Part shown: positions 1-9,675 of the stretch, in pieces
How the letters are laid out: each line of letters opens with the position of its first letter
How positions within the stretch are numbered: position 1 is the stretch's first letter
From: Pararhizobium_B sp963760965
GTDB lineage: Bacteria > Pseudomonadota > Alphaproteobacteria > Rhizobiales > Rhizobiaceae
Direction: 5' to 3'
Assembly: GCA_963760965.1 (NCBI GenBank)
Contig: CAVXEW010000002.1
Location: 1 to 64,000 of the forward strand
DNA: 64,000 nt
Notes under the pieces: generated by a model
Told to the model about the DNA's origin: nothing
Seen by the model: the letters and a program-made list of their open reading frames with translations, nothing else
Database searches by the model: none
Program-made: the position numbers and the translations under genes

Positions 1-1330
1 TGAGATCCCTGACGCCGGGGGCGTGCGTCTCGATGATGTCGATGACGCGCTCGGCATAGGCGTCCCTGGCGGAGGCCCAGTCGCGTCCGCCGATCTTTCC
101 CGCCGCATCGCCCCTGATCGCTGCCGGCAGCAGCCGAACCTGCACCCACAGAACGTGCTTCCCCTCCGGCGCACGGGTCGGGTCGACGGCCGTCGGCTGG
201 CCGACGACGAGAGCCGGCTCGCCCGGAAGAAGGCCGGACACCGCCTCGTCGTACAGCCGGCTCATCATCGCCATGTCCGGTGCCACATGGACATAGGCAT
301 AGGATTTCAGATCCGGCGATGCGGTCCACTCCGGAAGACCGTCCATCGTCAGGTGGACCATCATCGTGCCGGGACCTGCGCGATAGCTGGCCAGGCCCTT
401 CGTGAACCGCTCAGGGAGCCCGGCCTCGGGCACCATGCCGCCGAAAAGCAGCTTCGGGTGGACGTTCGAGATCACCGCTCGGGTGGCCGAAAGCGTCGTG
501 CCGTCGGCCAGCACGACGCCTGTCGCCTTGCCGTTCTCCACCACGACCCTCTTCACAGCCGTTCCGAGAACGATCCTCCCGCCCCGACTTTCGATCAGGC
601 CGGCCATCGCCTTGACGATCGTGTCCGCGCCGCCGCGGCCGATCACCATGCCGAAGGCGTTGTTCGCCATGGTTTCGAGATAGGGAAAGAGGGCGCCGCC
701 GGCGGCGTCGGGCGGGAAGTCCAGATGCAGCCCCCAGGCCGCCATCATCGCCTTCAGCCTGTCGCTCTCGAAGTGCCTGTCGAGGAACTCGCGCGGCGAG
801 GAAAGGAGAAGACGGCCAATCTCGTAGACGAGAGGCCAGCCGCCCGCTCGCCTGGCGTTCCAGGCGGCCTTCAGCGCCTTGAACGACGGCATGGGAGAAC
901 CGAGCAGGGCAAAGATGTGAGGAGCCATCTCGCCGAAGGACGCGTTCATCTCGTCCCAGGCACCGGCGTCGCCGGGCGATAGGCCTTCGATGGCCTTTCG
1001 CGTCGCCTCCTTGTCCTGTCCGACGCCGAGGCAGGTACCGTCCCTGAAGACGCTGGCGAAGCAGTTTGCCGCCGGCGCGAACTCGAGTCCGTGTGCGGCG
1101 AGGTCGGCGGAATACTGCGCGTGGAAAGGCGAACCGGCAAACATCGAGAGATTCATCGCGCCAAGGTCGTGCCAGAAGCCGGGCTCGAGCAGTTCCATCG
1201 TCTTGACGGCGCCGCCTGCGGTCGCCGACGCTTCCACGACCGCGACGTCCCATCCCTTGCTGGCGAGGTGGACGGCGGCTGCCAGGCCGTTCACGCCGGC
1301 ACCCAGGATCACTGCGTCATGTCGAGACAT
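1..1330 (-). CDS. FAD-dependent oxidoreductase, phytoene desaturase-like (3' end outside window)
   Basis: The reading frame is open from an ATG at 1330 to the window edge, giving 443 residues without a stop. The protein starts with a dinucleotide-binding fold (G10-x-G12-x-x-G15, followed by an acidic residue near 33 in VVEAS), the usual FAD-binding start of the phytoene desaturase/carotenoid isomerase-like family (COG1233). Family members run to about 520-550 residues, so roughly the last fifth lies left of base 1. Middle stretches such as GMVIGRGGADTIVKAMAGL also fit the family. The true substrate cannot be read from sequence; many proteobacterial members are not carotenoid enzymes. It lies on the same strand as, and downstream of, the amidase gene at 1445-2386, so the two may be co-transcribed. 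Confidence 0.85.
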   Translation of the reverse strand, partial: MSRHDAVILGAGVNGLAAAVHLASKGWDVAVVEASATAGGAVKTMELLEPGFWHDLGAMNLSMFAGSPFHAQYSADLAAHGLEFAPAANCFASVFRDGTCLGVGQDKEATRKAIEGLSPGDAGAWDEMNASFGEMAPHIFALLGSPMPSFKALKAAWNARRAGGWPLVYEIGRLLLSSPREFLDRHFESDRLKAMMAAWGLHLDFPPDAAGGALFPYLETMANNAFGMVIGRGGADTIVKAMAGLIESRGGRIVLGTAVKRVVVENGKATGVVLADGTTLSATRAVISNVHPKLLFGGMVPEAGLPERFTKGLASYRAGPGTMMVHLTMDGLPEWTASPDLKSYAYVHVAPDMAMMSRLYDEAVSGLLPGEPALVVGQPTAVDPTRAPEGKHVLWVQVRLLPAAIRGDAAGKIGGRDWASARDAYAERVIDIIETHAPGVRDL

Positions 1331-1444
1331 GGGGACTCCTGCTCATCGTTCTCAGAGTTGCGGGATGCATGCTTTTCCGAAGCCGCGCTCAAGGGCGAAT
1401 ACCGCGGCGCCGAAAGGATGCCGCAGGAGAAGGCCTTTTGGCCG

Positions 1445-2386
1445 TCATTCGAAGACGCAGCGCGGGAAGTAGAACGAGACGACCGAGTTGGGCATGTCGA
1501 CGATCTCGCTGATCCTGAGATCGCCGCAGACCGAGCAGAGCATGTAGGCCTCGACCGGAGCGATGCCATGGCGACCGGCGATGAGATCGATGATCTGCGA
1601 GACCTCCGCCTGGCGACTTCCATGGGATCGCTGCAGACGCCGGTCGTCACCTCGTAGCCCCGGGCGTCGAGATGGCGGGTGACTGGTCCTGGCGTGGTGA
1701 ACGCGGACCTCGAGCTTGGCCTGCTTTTCCAGTTCCAGCTTCAGCACCGCATTCATCGGGCTTTCGATGGCGGTCCCGCGGACTTCGCCGTCGCCCTGGG
1801 CGGCGTGGGTGTCGCCGAGCGAGAACAGTGCGCCCTCGACCTCGACCGGGAGGTACAGGACTGTCCCGGCGGCAAGGTCGCGGACGTGCAGGTTGCCGCC
1901 GACACGGCGCGGCGGCAGGACCGAGTGATGTCCCTTCTCTGCGAGTGCGTTGCCGATGGTACCTGCGAAGGGCTTGAGCGGCACCCGCGCATTCTTGCCG
2001 AAGAGCGCAGGCTCCGTGCAGTTCCTGTCATAGGACCAGACGTTGAGCGCGGGCTCCGGGAAGTCGTCGGCAAGCAGGCCGAAGCCGGGGATATTGGCCG
2101 TCCAGCCAAAGCCGGAGGGCCTGAATTCCTCGATGGTGATCTTCAGCGCGTCGCCCGGCTCGGCGCCGTCGATCCAGATCGGGCCAGTGACCGGGTTGAT
2201 CTTCTCGGAGGAGAGGTTCCCGATGTCGGCGGCGGTGCTCGCCGGCGACAGCTGCCCACCAGAGGAATCGAGGCATTCGAACTCGATCGCGGTGCCGGGC
2301 GCGACGCGCGCGACGGGTTCCAGGGCGTTGTCCCAGCCGAAATGATGGTGCCGGCCGTGGATCGTGTAGTTGCAGCTGATGCACAT
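1445..2386 (-). CDS. Acetamidase/formamidase, with two compensating frameshifts
   Basis: The N-terminus (TIHGRHHHFGWDNAL, then DSSGGQ) and the stretch GDTHAAQGDGEV are hallmarks of the FmdA/AmdA formamidase/acetamidase family, cytoplasmic enzymes that release ammonia from short amides. The C-terminus ICDLIAG-like to SVCGDLRISEIVDMPN also fits. Between about 1612 and 1697 the frame is wrong: the expected family sequence (TPGPVTRHLDARGYEV, then TTGVCSDPMEVA) is present in the +1 frame. An extra base near 1694-1700 and a net loss near 1606-1614 (one base, or one unit of an aggc repeat) restore the frame. As sequenced, about 28 residues are scrambled, so the enzyme is probably damaged unless these are sequencing errors. 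The importer operon at 3405-8282 is a plausible amide supplier, separated from it only by the luxR-type gene. Confidence 0.85.
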   Translation of the reverse strand: MCISCNYTIHGRHHHFGWDNALEPVARVAPGTAIEFECLDSSGGQLSPASTAADIGNLSSEKINPVTGPIWIDGAEPGDALKITIEEFRPSGFGWTANIPGFGLLADDFPEPALNVWSYDRNCTEPALFGKNARVPLKPFAGTIGNALAEKGHHSVLPPRRVGGNLHVRDLAAGTVLYLPVEVEGALFSLGDTHAAQGDGEVRGTAIESPMNAVLKLELEKQAKLEVRVHHARTSHPPSRRPGLRGDDRRLQRSHGSRQAEVSQIIDLIAGRHGIAPVEAYMLCSVCGDLRISEIVDMPNSVVSFYFPRCVFE

Positions 2387-2667
2387 GTTCCACCCAGATG
2401 TCGTCGAGGTTCAGCAGATGCCCGCCGGTCGTTCCCGGAAGCGGGATTCGCTTCCTCGACCGCACGCAGTTCAAGGCGACAGCGGAAGTGCAAGCCTTCG
2501 GACAGGCTGCCGGCCGCGAGAAGATCGGCCCGTTTCGCCGCCGCCCCTCGTAAACCCTTCCAGGACCGCACGCCCGGCCTGCGGCCAAAGGCTACCGACG
2601 GTCTGAGGGATGTCAAGAAGATCAGCCGGAGGCGGCCTGCGAGCCGGACGCCGGGAGCGGGGCGGGC

Positions 2668-3234
2668 CTAGCTGGCCGGAACTCCGGCGAGATGAGTCAG
2701 CAGTTCCGCGACGTTGTTCACCCGGAACTTCCGGAGGAGCCGGGCCCGATAGGCATCGACGGTTCGCGGCGAAAGGGTCAGAAGCCGGGCGATCTCCTTG
2801 CTCGTGCGCCCTTCCCCGAGGTGCATGGCAATCTGGCGCTCCCGGGTCGTCAGGTCCTTCACCGGCCGCTGCTCCGACAGGTCGGCCATCGACCAGACCG
2901 CGTGTGCCAGCGGTTCATCGGGCGTCAGGGTGCGGCCGCGCACGCGGCACCAGAACAGCGATCCGTCTTTGCGCGCCATGATGCGCTCGTCGGAATAGCG
3001 GTTGACGAGGCGCAGCGGTTCGATCCCGACGGGTCCTATGCGCACGAACTCCTCGAACGAGGGGTAGAGCATGGCGAAGGACTGCCCGATCAGCTCTTCA
3101 CGGGCATAGCCGAACATGCCGGAGAAGGCAGGATTGCAGGCATGGATGACACGGCTCCTCGTCATGACGATGCCGACAGGGGCGTTCTCGAACGCCAATT
3201 CCGCCAGCGACGGAGCCTCTGCATCATGGGGCAT
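2668..3234 (-). CDS. PAS domain-containing LuxR-family transcriptional regulator
   Basis: A PAS sensor domain fills roughly residues 8-120 (AFENAPVGIVM, NPAFSGMFGYAREELIG) and a LuxR-type helix-turn-helix follows (LTTRERQIAMHLGEGRTSKEIARLL, then SPRTVDAYRARLLRKF), the FixJ/LuxR DNA-binding fold. There is no receiver domain, so the PAS part presumably senses a ligand or redox state directly. The ATG at 3234 places the PAS domain at the usual distance from the start; an in-frame ATG at 3303 would add 23 residues of unconvincing sequence. Neither start has a clear ribosome binding site. It is divergent from the Liv-type importer at 3405 and upstream of the amidase, so it is a good candidate regulator of both. 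Confidence 0.85.
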   Translation of the reverse strand: MPHDAEAPSLAELAFENAPVGIVMTRSRVIHACNPAFSGMFGYAREELIGQSFAMLYPSFEEFVRIGPVGIEPLRLVNRYSDERIMARKDGSLFWCRVRGRTLTPDEPLAHAVWSMADLSEQRPVKDLTTRERQIAMHLGEGRTSKEIARLLTLSPRTVDAYRARLLRKFRVNNVAELLTHLAGVPAS

Positions 3235-3404
3235 GGTATTTTTGCAGTATTGATCGGAATCGCCGTTTATCGCGAGAATAGACACTGTGGCATCGAGGAA
3301 CAAGCTCGTCCGGCATCGCGGACGGCAGGGATGCCGCTACCAAGAATCCCGAGGCAGGGCGGCAAGGACCGATCCCGCCTCGAAAAACCGGGAGGACTGC
3401 AGGA

Positions 3405-4611
3405 ATGAAGAGATGGATCACGGCGCTGGCGAGCGGCGCCGCGCTGACGCTCATGGCGCTGGCGCCGGCGGCGGCGGCCGACAACTCTCCGGTCACAATC
3501 GCGCTCGTGCACGGGCTGTCGGGCTCGCCGCTCGCCGCCTACTCGAAGCAGACGACCAACGGCTTCAAGCTCGGCCTCGAATACGCCACCGACGGGTCGA
3601 TGGAGGTGAACGGCCACAAGATCAAGCTCATCGAGAAAGACACGCAGTTCAAGCCGGACGTCGCGCGTTCGGTGCTTGCGGAGGCCTATGGCGACGACGA
3701 CGCGCTCATTGCCGTCGGCGGCACGTCCTCCGGCGTGACGACGGCCATGCTGCCGATCGCCCAGGAAAACGAGAAGATCCTGCTGGTCGAGCCGGCCGTA
3801 GCGGATTCGCTGACGGGCAAGGACTCCAACCGCTACGTCTTCAAGACCTCGCGCAACTCGTCGATGGACATGCAGGCGCAGGCCATCGCGCTCGAGCCCG
3901 GCAAGGATCTCTACGTCGCCACCCTCGCGCAGGACTACGCCTTCGGCCGTGACGGCATATCCGCCTTCAAGAAGGCGCTGAAGGGCACCGGCGCGCACGT
4001 GGTCGACGAGGAGTACGTTCCGCAGAACGCCACCGACCTCACCGCCACCATCCAGCGCCTCTTCGACGCGCTGAAGGACAAGCCGGGCCGCAAGGTGATC
4101 GAGATCTACGTCGCAGGCATCGACGCCCTGACAAGCTCGTCAATGCCGACCCCGGCCGCTACGACATCAAGCTGTCGACCGGCGGCAACATCCTGCCCGC
4201 GCTGGCCGCCTACAAGAAGGTGCCGGGCATGGAGGGGGCGACCTATTATTACTACGAGACGCCGAGGAACCAGATCAACGACTGGCTCGTCAAGGAACAC
4301 GAGAAGCGCTTCGACTCGCCGCCGGACTTCTTCACCGCCGGCGGCATGTCGGCGGCGCTCGCCGTGGTCAAGGCGCTCGAGACGACCGACGACTGGAGCA
4401 CCGACAGCCTCATCAACACGATGGCGGGGATGAGCTGGGAGACGCCGAAGGGCCCGATGACGTTCCGCAAGGAGGATCATCAGGCGCTGCAGGAGATGTA
4501 TCACTTCAAGATCGTCGTGAACCCGATGTCGAATGGGCCATTCCGGAGCTGGTCGGCGTCATCAAGCCCGACCAGATGGATATCCCGATCGGCCGACACG
4601 ACAAGAACTGA
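3405..4611 (+). pseudogene. Branched-chain amino acid/amide-type ABC substrate-binding protein, frameshifted twice
   Basis: The protein begins with a Sec signal peptide (MKRWITALASG, cleavage near residue 24 after APAAAA) followed by a type 1 periplasmic binding fold (VTIALVHGLSGSPL, GGTSSGVTTAMLPIAQ, DYAFGRDG). This fold belongs to the LivJ/UrtA/AmiC-like binding proteins of Liv-type importers. The frame breaks near 4130, where a G appears missing (DALDKLVNADPG would follow), continues in another frame through MEGATYYYYETPRNQIND, and breaks again near 4523, where another G is missing. A third frame then gives a normal end (IKPDQMDIPIGRHDKN) and stops at 4609-4611. As sequenced the product is truncated. 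Two separate lost bases in one gene could be sequencing error or real decay. It heads the operon of two ATPases and two permeases. Confidence 0.8.
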
Positions 4612-4677
4612 TGGCTGCGCCGGGGGCTGCCTTACAGGGAGGCTCCGGCCAGACCGGGAGCGGATCCGACCCCGTCC

Positions 4678-5438
4678 ATGACCGACGCCACGCTTCGCAC
4701 GGAAAACCTCACGATCCGCTTCGGCGGACATGCCGCGGTGAACGGAGTGACGTGCGCGTTCCGGCCCGGCGAACTGACGGTGGTGGTCGGCCCCAACGGC
4801 GCCGGCAAGACGACGTGGTTCAATCTCGTCTCCGGGCAACTGGCTCCGAGCGAAGGCAGGATTTTCAAGGGCGAACGCGACATCACGGGGCTTTCGCCCT
4901 CGGCACGCGCCAAGGCGGGAATTGGACGCGCCTTCCAGCTCACCAACCTGTTTCCGGACCTTTCGGTCCTCGAAAACGTCCGCCTCGCCGTTCAGGCGCG
5001 CGCCGGCAAGGGCGTGCATTTCCTCCGGCGCGCGGCGGGATTCCCGGGACTGGCCGAGGCGGCGCATGTCCACCTCCGGCAAACACGGCTCGACGACCTC
5101 GCGCACCTGCCCGCCTCCGCCCTGCCCCACGGCGACCAGCGCAAGCTCGAGGTGGCGCTGCTTCTCGCCATGGAGCCCGACATCTTCATGTTCGACGAAC
5201 CGACTGCGGGCATGTCCTCCGACGAAGCCCCGGTGATCCTCGAACTGATCGCCGGGATCAAGAAGGACACCTCCAAGACGATCCTGCTCGTCGAGCACAA
5301 GATGGACGTCGTGCGCGCGCTCGCCGACCGGATCGTCGTCCTCCACAACGGTGAACTCGTCGCCGACGGGGCGCCCGCCGAGGTCATGGCCATGCCGATC
5401 GTGCGCGACATCTATCTCGGTGCCGGGGAGGAGGTCGC

Positions 5439-5442
<4 letters not shown>
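4678..5442 (+). CDS. Liv-type ABC transporter ATP-binding protein (LivG family)
   Basis: This 254-residue nucleotide-binding subunit has Walker A at 38-46 (GPNGAGKTT), a Q-loop in GRAFQLTNLFPDLSV, a divergent signature (LPHGDQRKLEVALLL) of the kind usual in LivG proteins, and Walker B with the catalytic Glu (IFMFDEPTAGM). The H-loop is LLVEHKMDVV. It powers import of whatever the binding protein at 3405 captures, at the inner face of the cytoplasmic membrane. The order binding protein, LivG, LivF, LivH, LivM differs from the LivKHMGF order of E. coli but is common in amide- and urea-type transporters of alphaproteobacteria. It overlaps the next gene by 4 bp, indicating translational coupling. 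Confidence 0.92.
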
Positions 5443-6158
<716 letters not shown>

Positions 6159-6162
6159 CGCG

Positions 6163-7170
6163 ATGGCTGGATCGGGACCCGGCTCGGGCGGTTCGCTCGA
6201 CCGCATCGGCGGCGTCTGGCTGCTGCCGCTCGCCATAGCCGCCGTCGCGTTCGTCGCCGTCGCCTCGCCGTCGGCCTGGGTCACCCTGACCGTGGCGGGT
6301 CTCGCCATGGGCATGATGATCTTCCTCATGGCTTCTGGACTGTCGCTGATCTTCGGGCTGATGGATGTCCTGAATTTCGGGCACGCGGCCTTCGTCTCCT
6401 TCGGTGCATTCATCGCGGCCAGCGTGCTCGCCGCGCTCTCGCGCTGGGTGCACGGCGGCAGCATCGTCCTCAATTTGCTCGCCATCCTTGCCGCGCTCGC
6501 TGCGGCGAGCCTGTTCGGCGCCGTCGTCGGCTGGGCCTACGAGCGGGTCATCGTCAGGCCGGTCTACGGAGACCATCTGCGGCAGATCCTGATCACGGTC
6601 GGCGCGCTGATCGTATCGGAGGAGCTCATTCAGGCGATCTGGGGAGGCGCACCGATCCATGTCTCGCGGCCGGCTTTCCTCGACGGATCGGTCATCGTCG
6701 GAAACGTGGCGATCGAGACATACCGCATCTTCGCCTTCGCTCTCGGCCTCGTCGTCTTCATCGCGCTCCAGCTGGCCCTGAACCGCACAAGGATCGGGCT
6801 TCTGGTCAGGGCCGGCGTGGAAAACCGCGAGATGGTGGAGTCGCTCGGCTTCCGCGTCGACCGGCTGTTCGTCGGCGTGTTCGTCGCCGGCTCGGCGCTG
6901 GCCGCGCTCGGCGGCGGCATGTGGGCGGGCTTCCAGAGCCTGATCGACGCCAAGGTCGGCTCCGAAATGCTGGTGCTCGTCTTCATCGTCGTCATCATCG
7001 GGGGGCTCGGCTCGATCGGGGGCTCGCTGCTCGGGGCAGTCATGGTGGGGCTCACGGCGAACTACGTGGCCTTCCTCTTTCCCAAGCTGTCGCTTGCCTC
7101 GAACATGCTGCTGATGATGGCGATCCTGCTGTGGAAGCCATACGGCCTGAAGCCGGCGGTGAAGTCGTGA
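6163..7170 (+). CDS. Liv-type ABC transporter permease (LivH family)
   Basis: This 335-residue integral membrane protein has about eight or nine hydrophobic segments. It contains the LivH-type landmark SLIFGLMDVLNFGHAAFVSFGAF, here read as SGLSLIFGLMDV then NFGHAAF, and the conserved EAA-like loop GLLVRAGVENREMVESLGFRVDRLF that docks onto the ATPases. A final cluster IGGLGSIGGSLLGAVMVG is also typical. It forms the translocation pore together with the LivM-type protein that follows. Its stop overlaps the next start by one base. The N-terminal 20 residues are Gly/Ser rich and probably cytoplasmic. Confidence 0.92.
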   Translation: MAGSGPGSGGSLDRIGGVWLLPLAIAAVAFVAVASPSAWVTLTVAGLAMGMMIFLMASGLSLIFGLMDVLNFGHAAFVSFGAFIAASVLAALSRWVHGGSIVLNLLAILAALAAASLFGAVVGWAYERVIVRPVYGDHLRQILITVGALIVSEELIQAIWGGAPIHVSRPAFLDGSVIVGNVAIETYRIFAFALGLVVFIALQLALNRTRIGLLVRAGVENREMVESLGFRVDRLFVGVFVAGSALAALGGGMWAGFQSLIDAKVGSEMLVLVFIVVIIGGLGSIGGSLLGAVMVGLTANYVAFLFPKLSLASNMLLMMAILLWKPYGLKPAVKS

Positions 7171-8282
7171 TGCCCGCTGCAGCATCTCCGGCGGACATGG
7201 CCTCCATGCCGCCGCGCAAGACGCCGGCCGGCCGGCTTGTCGTCCGCGGACTGGTCGCGCTGACGGGACTCGCGCTTCTCTTCGCACCGTTCCTGTTTCC
7301 CGACGTACGCGCGCAGCAGGTCGCGGCGCGCATCTGCGTCTTCGTCGTGCTGGTGGGCAGCTACGACCTGCTGATCGGCTACACCGGCATCGTCTCCTTC
7401 GCCCATACCATGTTCTTCGGGCTCGGTGCCTACGGCACGGCAATCGCGCTCAAGACCATGGGGGCCGGCTGGCCCGCCGTGGCCGCCGGAGGGGCGGCGG
7501 GCGTCCTCGCGGCGCTCGTCCTGGCGCTCCTCATCGGCCTTCTGTCGCTCAGGGTGAAGGCGATCTTCTTCGCCATGGTCACTCTGGCGGCGGCCTCCGT
7601 CATGATGGTGCTCGCAAGCCAGCTCTCGGGCTTCACCGGGGGCGAGGACGGCATCATCTACCAGGCACCCCACGTCTTCTCGCCGGCCTTCAGGCTGCTG
7701 ACGGATACCGACGGCCATACGCTGAAGCTCCTCGGCGTGCGCATGACGGGAAAGATCGCAGCCTACTACTTCGTCTTCTGCTCATGCCTGGTCCTGTTCC
7801 TGCTCATGTTCAGGATCGTCGCCTCGCCGCTCGGCACCGTGCTGCAGGCGATCCGCGAAAACGAGATGCGCGCCGAGGCGATCGGCTACCGCGTCGTCGC
7901 CTACCGGACGGCGGTTTTCTGCATTTCGGCGGCGATCGCGGCGCTTGCGGGCGTCGTCTGGGCGATCTGGCTCAGATATACCGGGCCGGACGTGGTGCTC
8001 TCCTTCTCGATCATGATCGACATCCTCCTGATGGTCGTCATCGGCGGCATGGGGACCATGTACGGCTCGGTTATCGGAGTCGTCGTGATGAGCCTCGCGC
8101 AGTCCTACCTGAAGAACGTCCTGGACGTGGCGGCCTCGACCGTCGGCGGCGTGCCGGTCCTGTCGCATCTGCTCGATCCGGATCGCTGGCTGCTGTGGCT
8201 CGGCATCTTCTTCATCCTGCTCGTCTACTTCTTTCCGGCGGGCATTGCGGGTACGCTGATGCGCAGAAAGGGGCCGCGATGA
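7170..8282 (+). CDS. Liv-type ABC transporter permease (LivM family)
   Basis: This is a 370-residue polytopic membrane protein. LivM-type features are GSYDLLIGYTGIVSFAH, GLGAYGTAIAL, the cytoplasmic ATPase-docking loop (LGTVLQAIRENEMRAEAIGYRV) and the C-terminal IGGMGTMYGSVIG. The ATG at 7170 overlaps the livH-like stop codon; an internal ATG nine codons later is possible. Two extra residues-rich loops (GEDGIIYQAPHVFSPAFRLL) sit in the usual periplasmic position. The gene ends in a 4-bp overlap with the downstream hydrolase, which ties that enzyme to the transporter. Confidence 0.92.
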   Translation: MPAAASPADMASMPPRKTPAGRLVVRGLVALTGLALLFAPFLFPDVRAQQVAARICVFVVLVGSYDLLIGYTGIVSFAHTMFFGLGAYGTAIALKTMGAGWPAVAAGGAAGVLAALVLALLIGLLSLRVKAIFFAMVTLAAASVMMVLASQLSGFTGGEDGIIYQAPHVFSPAFRLLTDTDGHTLKLLGVRMTGKIAAYYFVFCSCLVLFLLMFRIVASPLGTVLQAIRENEMRAEAIGYRVVAYRTAVFCISAAIAALAGVVWAIWLRYTGPDVVLSFSIMIDILLMVVIGGMGTMYGSVIGVVVMSLAQSYLKNVLDVAASTVGGVPVLSHLLDPDRWLLWLGIFFILLVYFFPAGIAGTLMRRKGPR

Positions 8283-9112
8283 GCAAGCCGCGTTCGACCT
8301 ATCTCGTTGCCGCCGGCCACGAGATCCACGTGACCGAGTGGGGCGACCCAAGTCGGCCGGCACTGGTCATGTGGCACGGGCTGGCGCGCAACGGGCGCGA
8401 CTTCGACGAGGCCGCGGAGGCGCTTTCCGACAGCTATTTCGTGCTGTGCCCGGACACGCCAGGCCGCGGCCTCTCGGCCTGGGTGCGCGAGGTGGACTAT
8501 TCCTTCCCCGTCTACGTCGCCACCGCGCTCGGCATGCTCGACCACTACGGCATCGACAGGCTGCGATGGGTCGGGACATCGATGGGCGGCATGCTCGGCA
8601 TGGTGGCGGCTGCGGGGCCGCTGAAGGAACGCATGACCCACCTCGTACTCAACGACATCGGCCCGGAACTGCCCGCCGATGCGGCGAACCGGATCGGCAA
8701 CTATGTGGGCAACCCTCCGGTCTTCGACACGATGGCGGAGATGGAGGCCTGGCTCAGGGAGAGCTACCGGCCGTTCGGATCGAACAGCGAGGCGTTCTGG
8801 CGGCGGATGGCCGACACCTCCGTGCGCCGCAGGGACGACGGCCGCCTGACGGTGCACTACGATCCCGCGATCGCGGCCGGCTTCCGCAAACCTCATGCGG
8901 ATGCCGACGCCTGGCCGGTCTACGAAGGCGTCACGGCGCGCACCCTGCTCCTGCGGGGAGCGGAGTCCGATGTCCTGCCCGCTTCCGTAGCCCGGCGGAT
9001 GACGGAGCGCGGGCCGAGGCCGCGTCTCAGGGAGTTCGCAGGCGTCGGCCATGCGCCGACGCTTGCAAGCGACGGCGAGATCGCGCTTATCAGGGAGTTC
9101 CTGGCGGAATGA
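8279..9112 (+). CDS. Alpha/beta hydrolase
   Basis: This 277-residue cytoplasmic hydrolase has the alpha/beta fold pattern: an HG oxyanion motif (WHGLARNGRDF, near 33), the nucleophile elbow GTSMGG with Ser101, an acid residue after strand 6 (RGAESDVLP) and the catalytic His in GVGHAPTL near 262. The family includes esterases, lactonases and C-C hydrolases, and the sequence does not single out one reaction. The ATG overlaps the livM-type stop (ATGA), so it is the last gene of the importer operon and probably acts on the imported compound or its first product. Together with the nearby amidase, it may belong to degradation of an amide or ester. Confidence 0.88.
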   Translation: MSKPRSTYLVAAGHEIHVTEWGDPSRPALVMWHGLARNGRDFDEAAEALSDSYFVLCPDTPGRGLSAWVREVDYSFPVYVATALGMLDHYGIDRLRWVGTSMGGMLGMVAAAGPLKERMTHLVLNDIGPELPADAANRIGNYVGNPPVFDTMAEMEAWLRESYRPFGSNSEAFWRRMADTSVRRRDDGRLTVHYDPAIAAGFRKPHADADAWPVYEGVTARTLLLRGAESDVLPASVARRMTERGPRPRLREFAGVGHAPTLASDGEIALIREFLAE

Positions 9113-9188
9113 GTGGCCGTAGCCGGGACGTTTCATGCGGAGATAATTTCGGGGTTTCGACGAGGGCGACAGCCGGCTTCGTCACGAC

Positions 9189-9404
9189 ATGGAGACTGCC
9201 TTGACCAAGATCGTTTCGCTGAAGCACGCCAGGCGAAAGCGCCGCTCGGCGGAGATCAGAAGGCGAATCGGGCGGCCGCTGCATATCGCGGCGATCGCGG
9301 TCCTGATCGCGCTTCTCGCGGCCCTCGCCTGGGTCTGGCGACCGAGGGTGCCGGCGTCGTCGCACGCGATGCCAGCGCGAGAGGCGACGCGGCCCGCCGG
9401 CTGA
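9189..9404 (+). CDS. Small single-span membrane protein, hypothetical
   Basis: A 71-residue protein with a very basic N-terminal third (KHARRKRRSAEIRRRIGR), one hydrophobic helix near 31-49 (HIAAIAVLIALLAALAWVW) and a short polar tail. The charge pattern suggests the N-terminus stays in the cytoplasm. I do not recognise a family. It stands alone 76 bp after the importer operon. It could be a chance open frame, but the clean transmembrane segment and topology argue for a real gene. Confidence 0.45.
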   Translation: METALTKIVSLKHARRKRRSAEIRRRIGRPLHIAAIAVLIALLAALAWVWRPRVPASSHAMPAREATRPAG

Positions 9405-9575
9405 CGGCCGTCCGCAGCCGGCTGTCCGGCTCCGCGCGGGCGACCGGAAGACGCCTGCCTGCGCGGGCCGTCGCCCACGCGCATCACTTCCCGGCCGACT
9501 TCCGTCCGTTCCGCGACGCCAATCGCGCAGCGGTCCCGGCGACCGCACGCTGGGGAAAAATGATCTTGCGCAGAA

Positions 9576-9598
9576 TTATGATATCTGAGATATCATAA
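9576..9598. promoter_or_regulatory. Palindromic operator candidate upstream of the XRE gene
   Basis: A perfect inverted repeat with 10-base arms, TTATGATATC and GATATCATAA, separated by TGA. A further half-site-like ATATCAT lies at 9604-9610. The stretch is AT-rich in otherwise GC-rich DNA and lies about 80 bp before the XRE-family gene, so it is a likely autoregulatory operator that may also control the hyf-like operon downstream. Confidence 0.6.
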
Positions 9599-9675
9599 CG
9601 TTTATATCATCTGCCAATTTCAATATATGAGACCATCTTGCCAGGCTTTCAAACTGGAATTCCGGTGTACACGGC

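Noticed and set aside
1309..1650. A separate small minus-strand gene between the oxidoreductase and the amidase
   Set aside because: Its first part is the missing segment of the amidase in the shifted frame; the rest has no family features. It is explained by the frameshifts.
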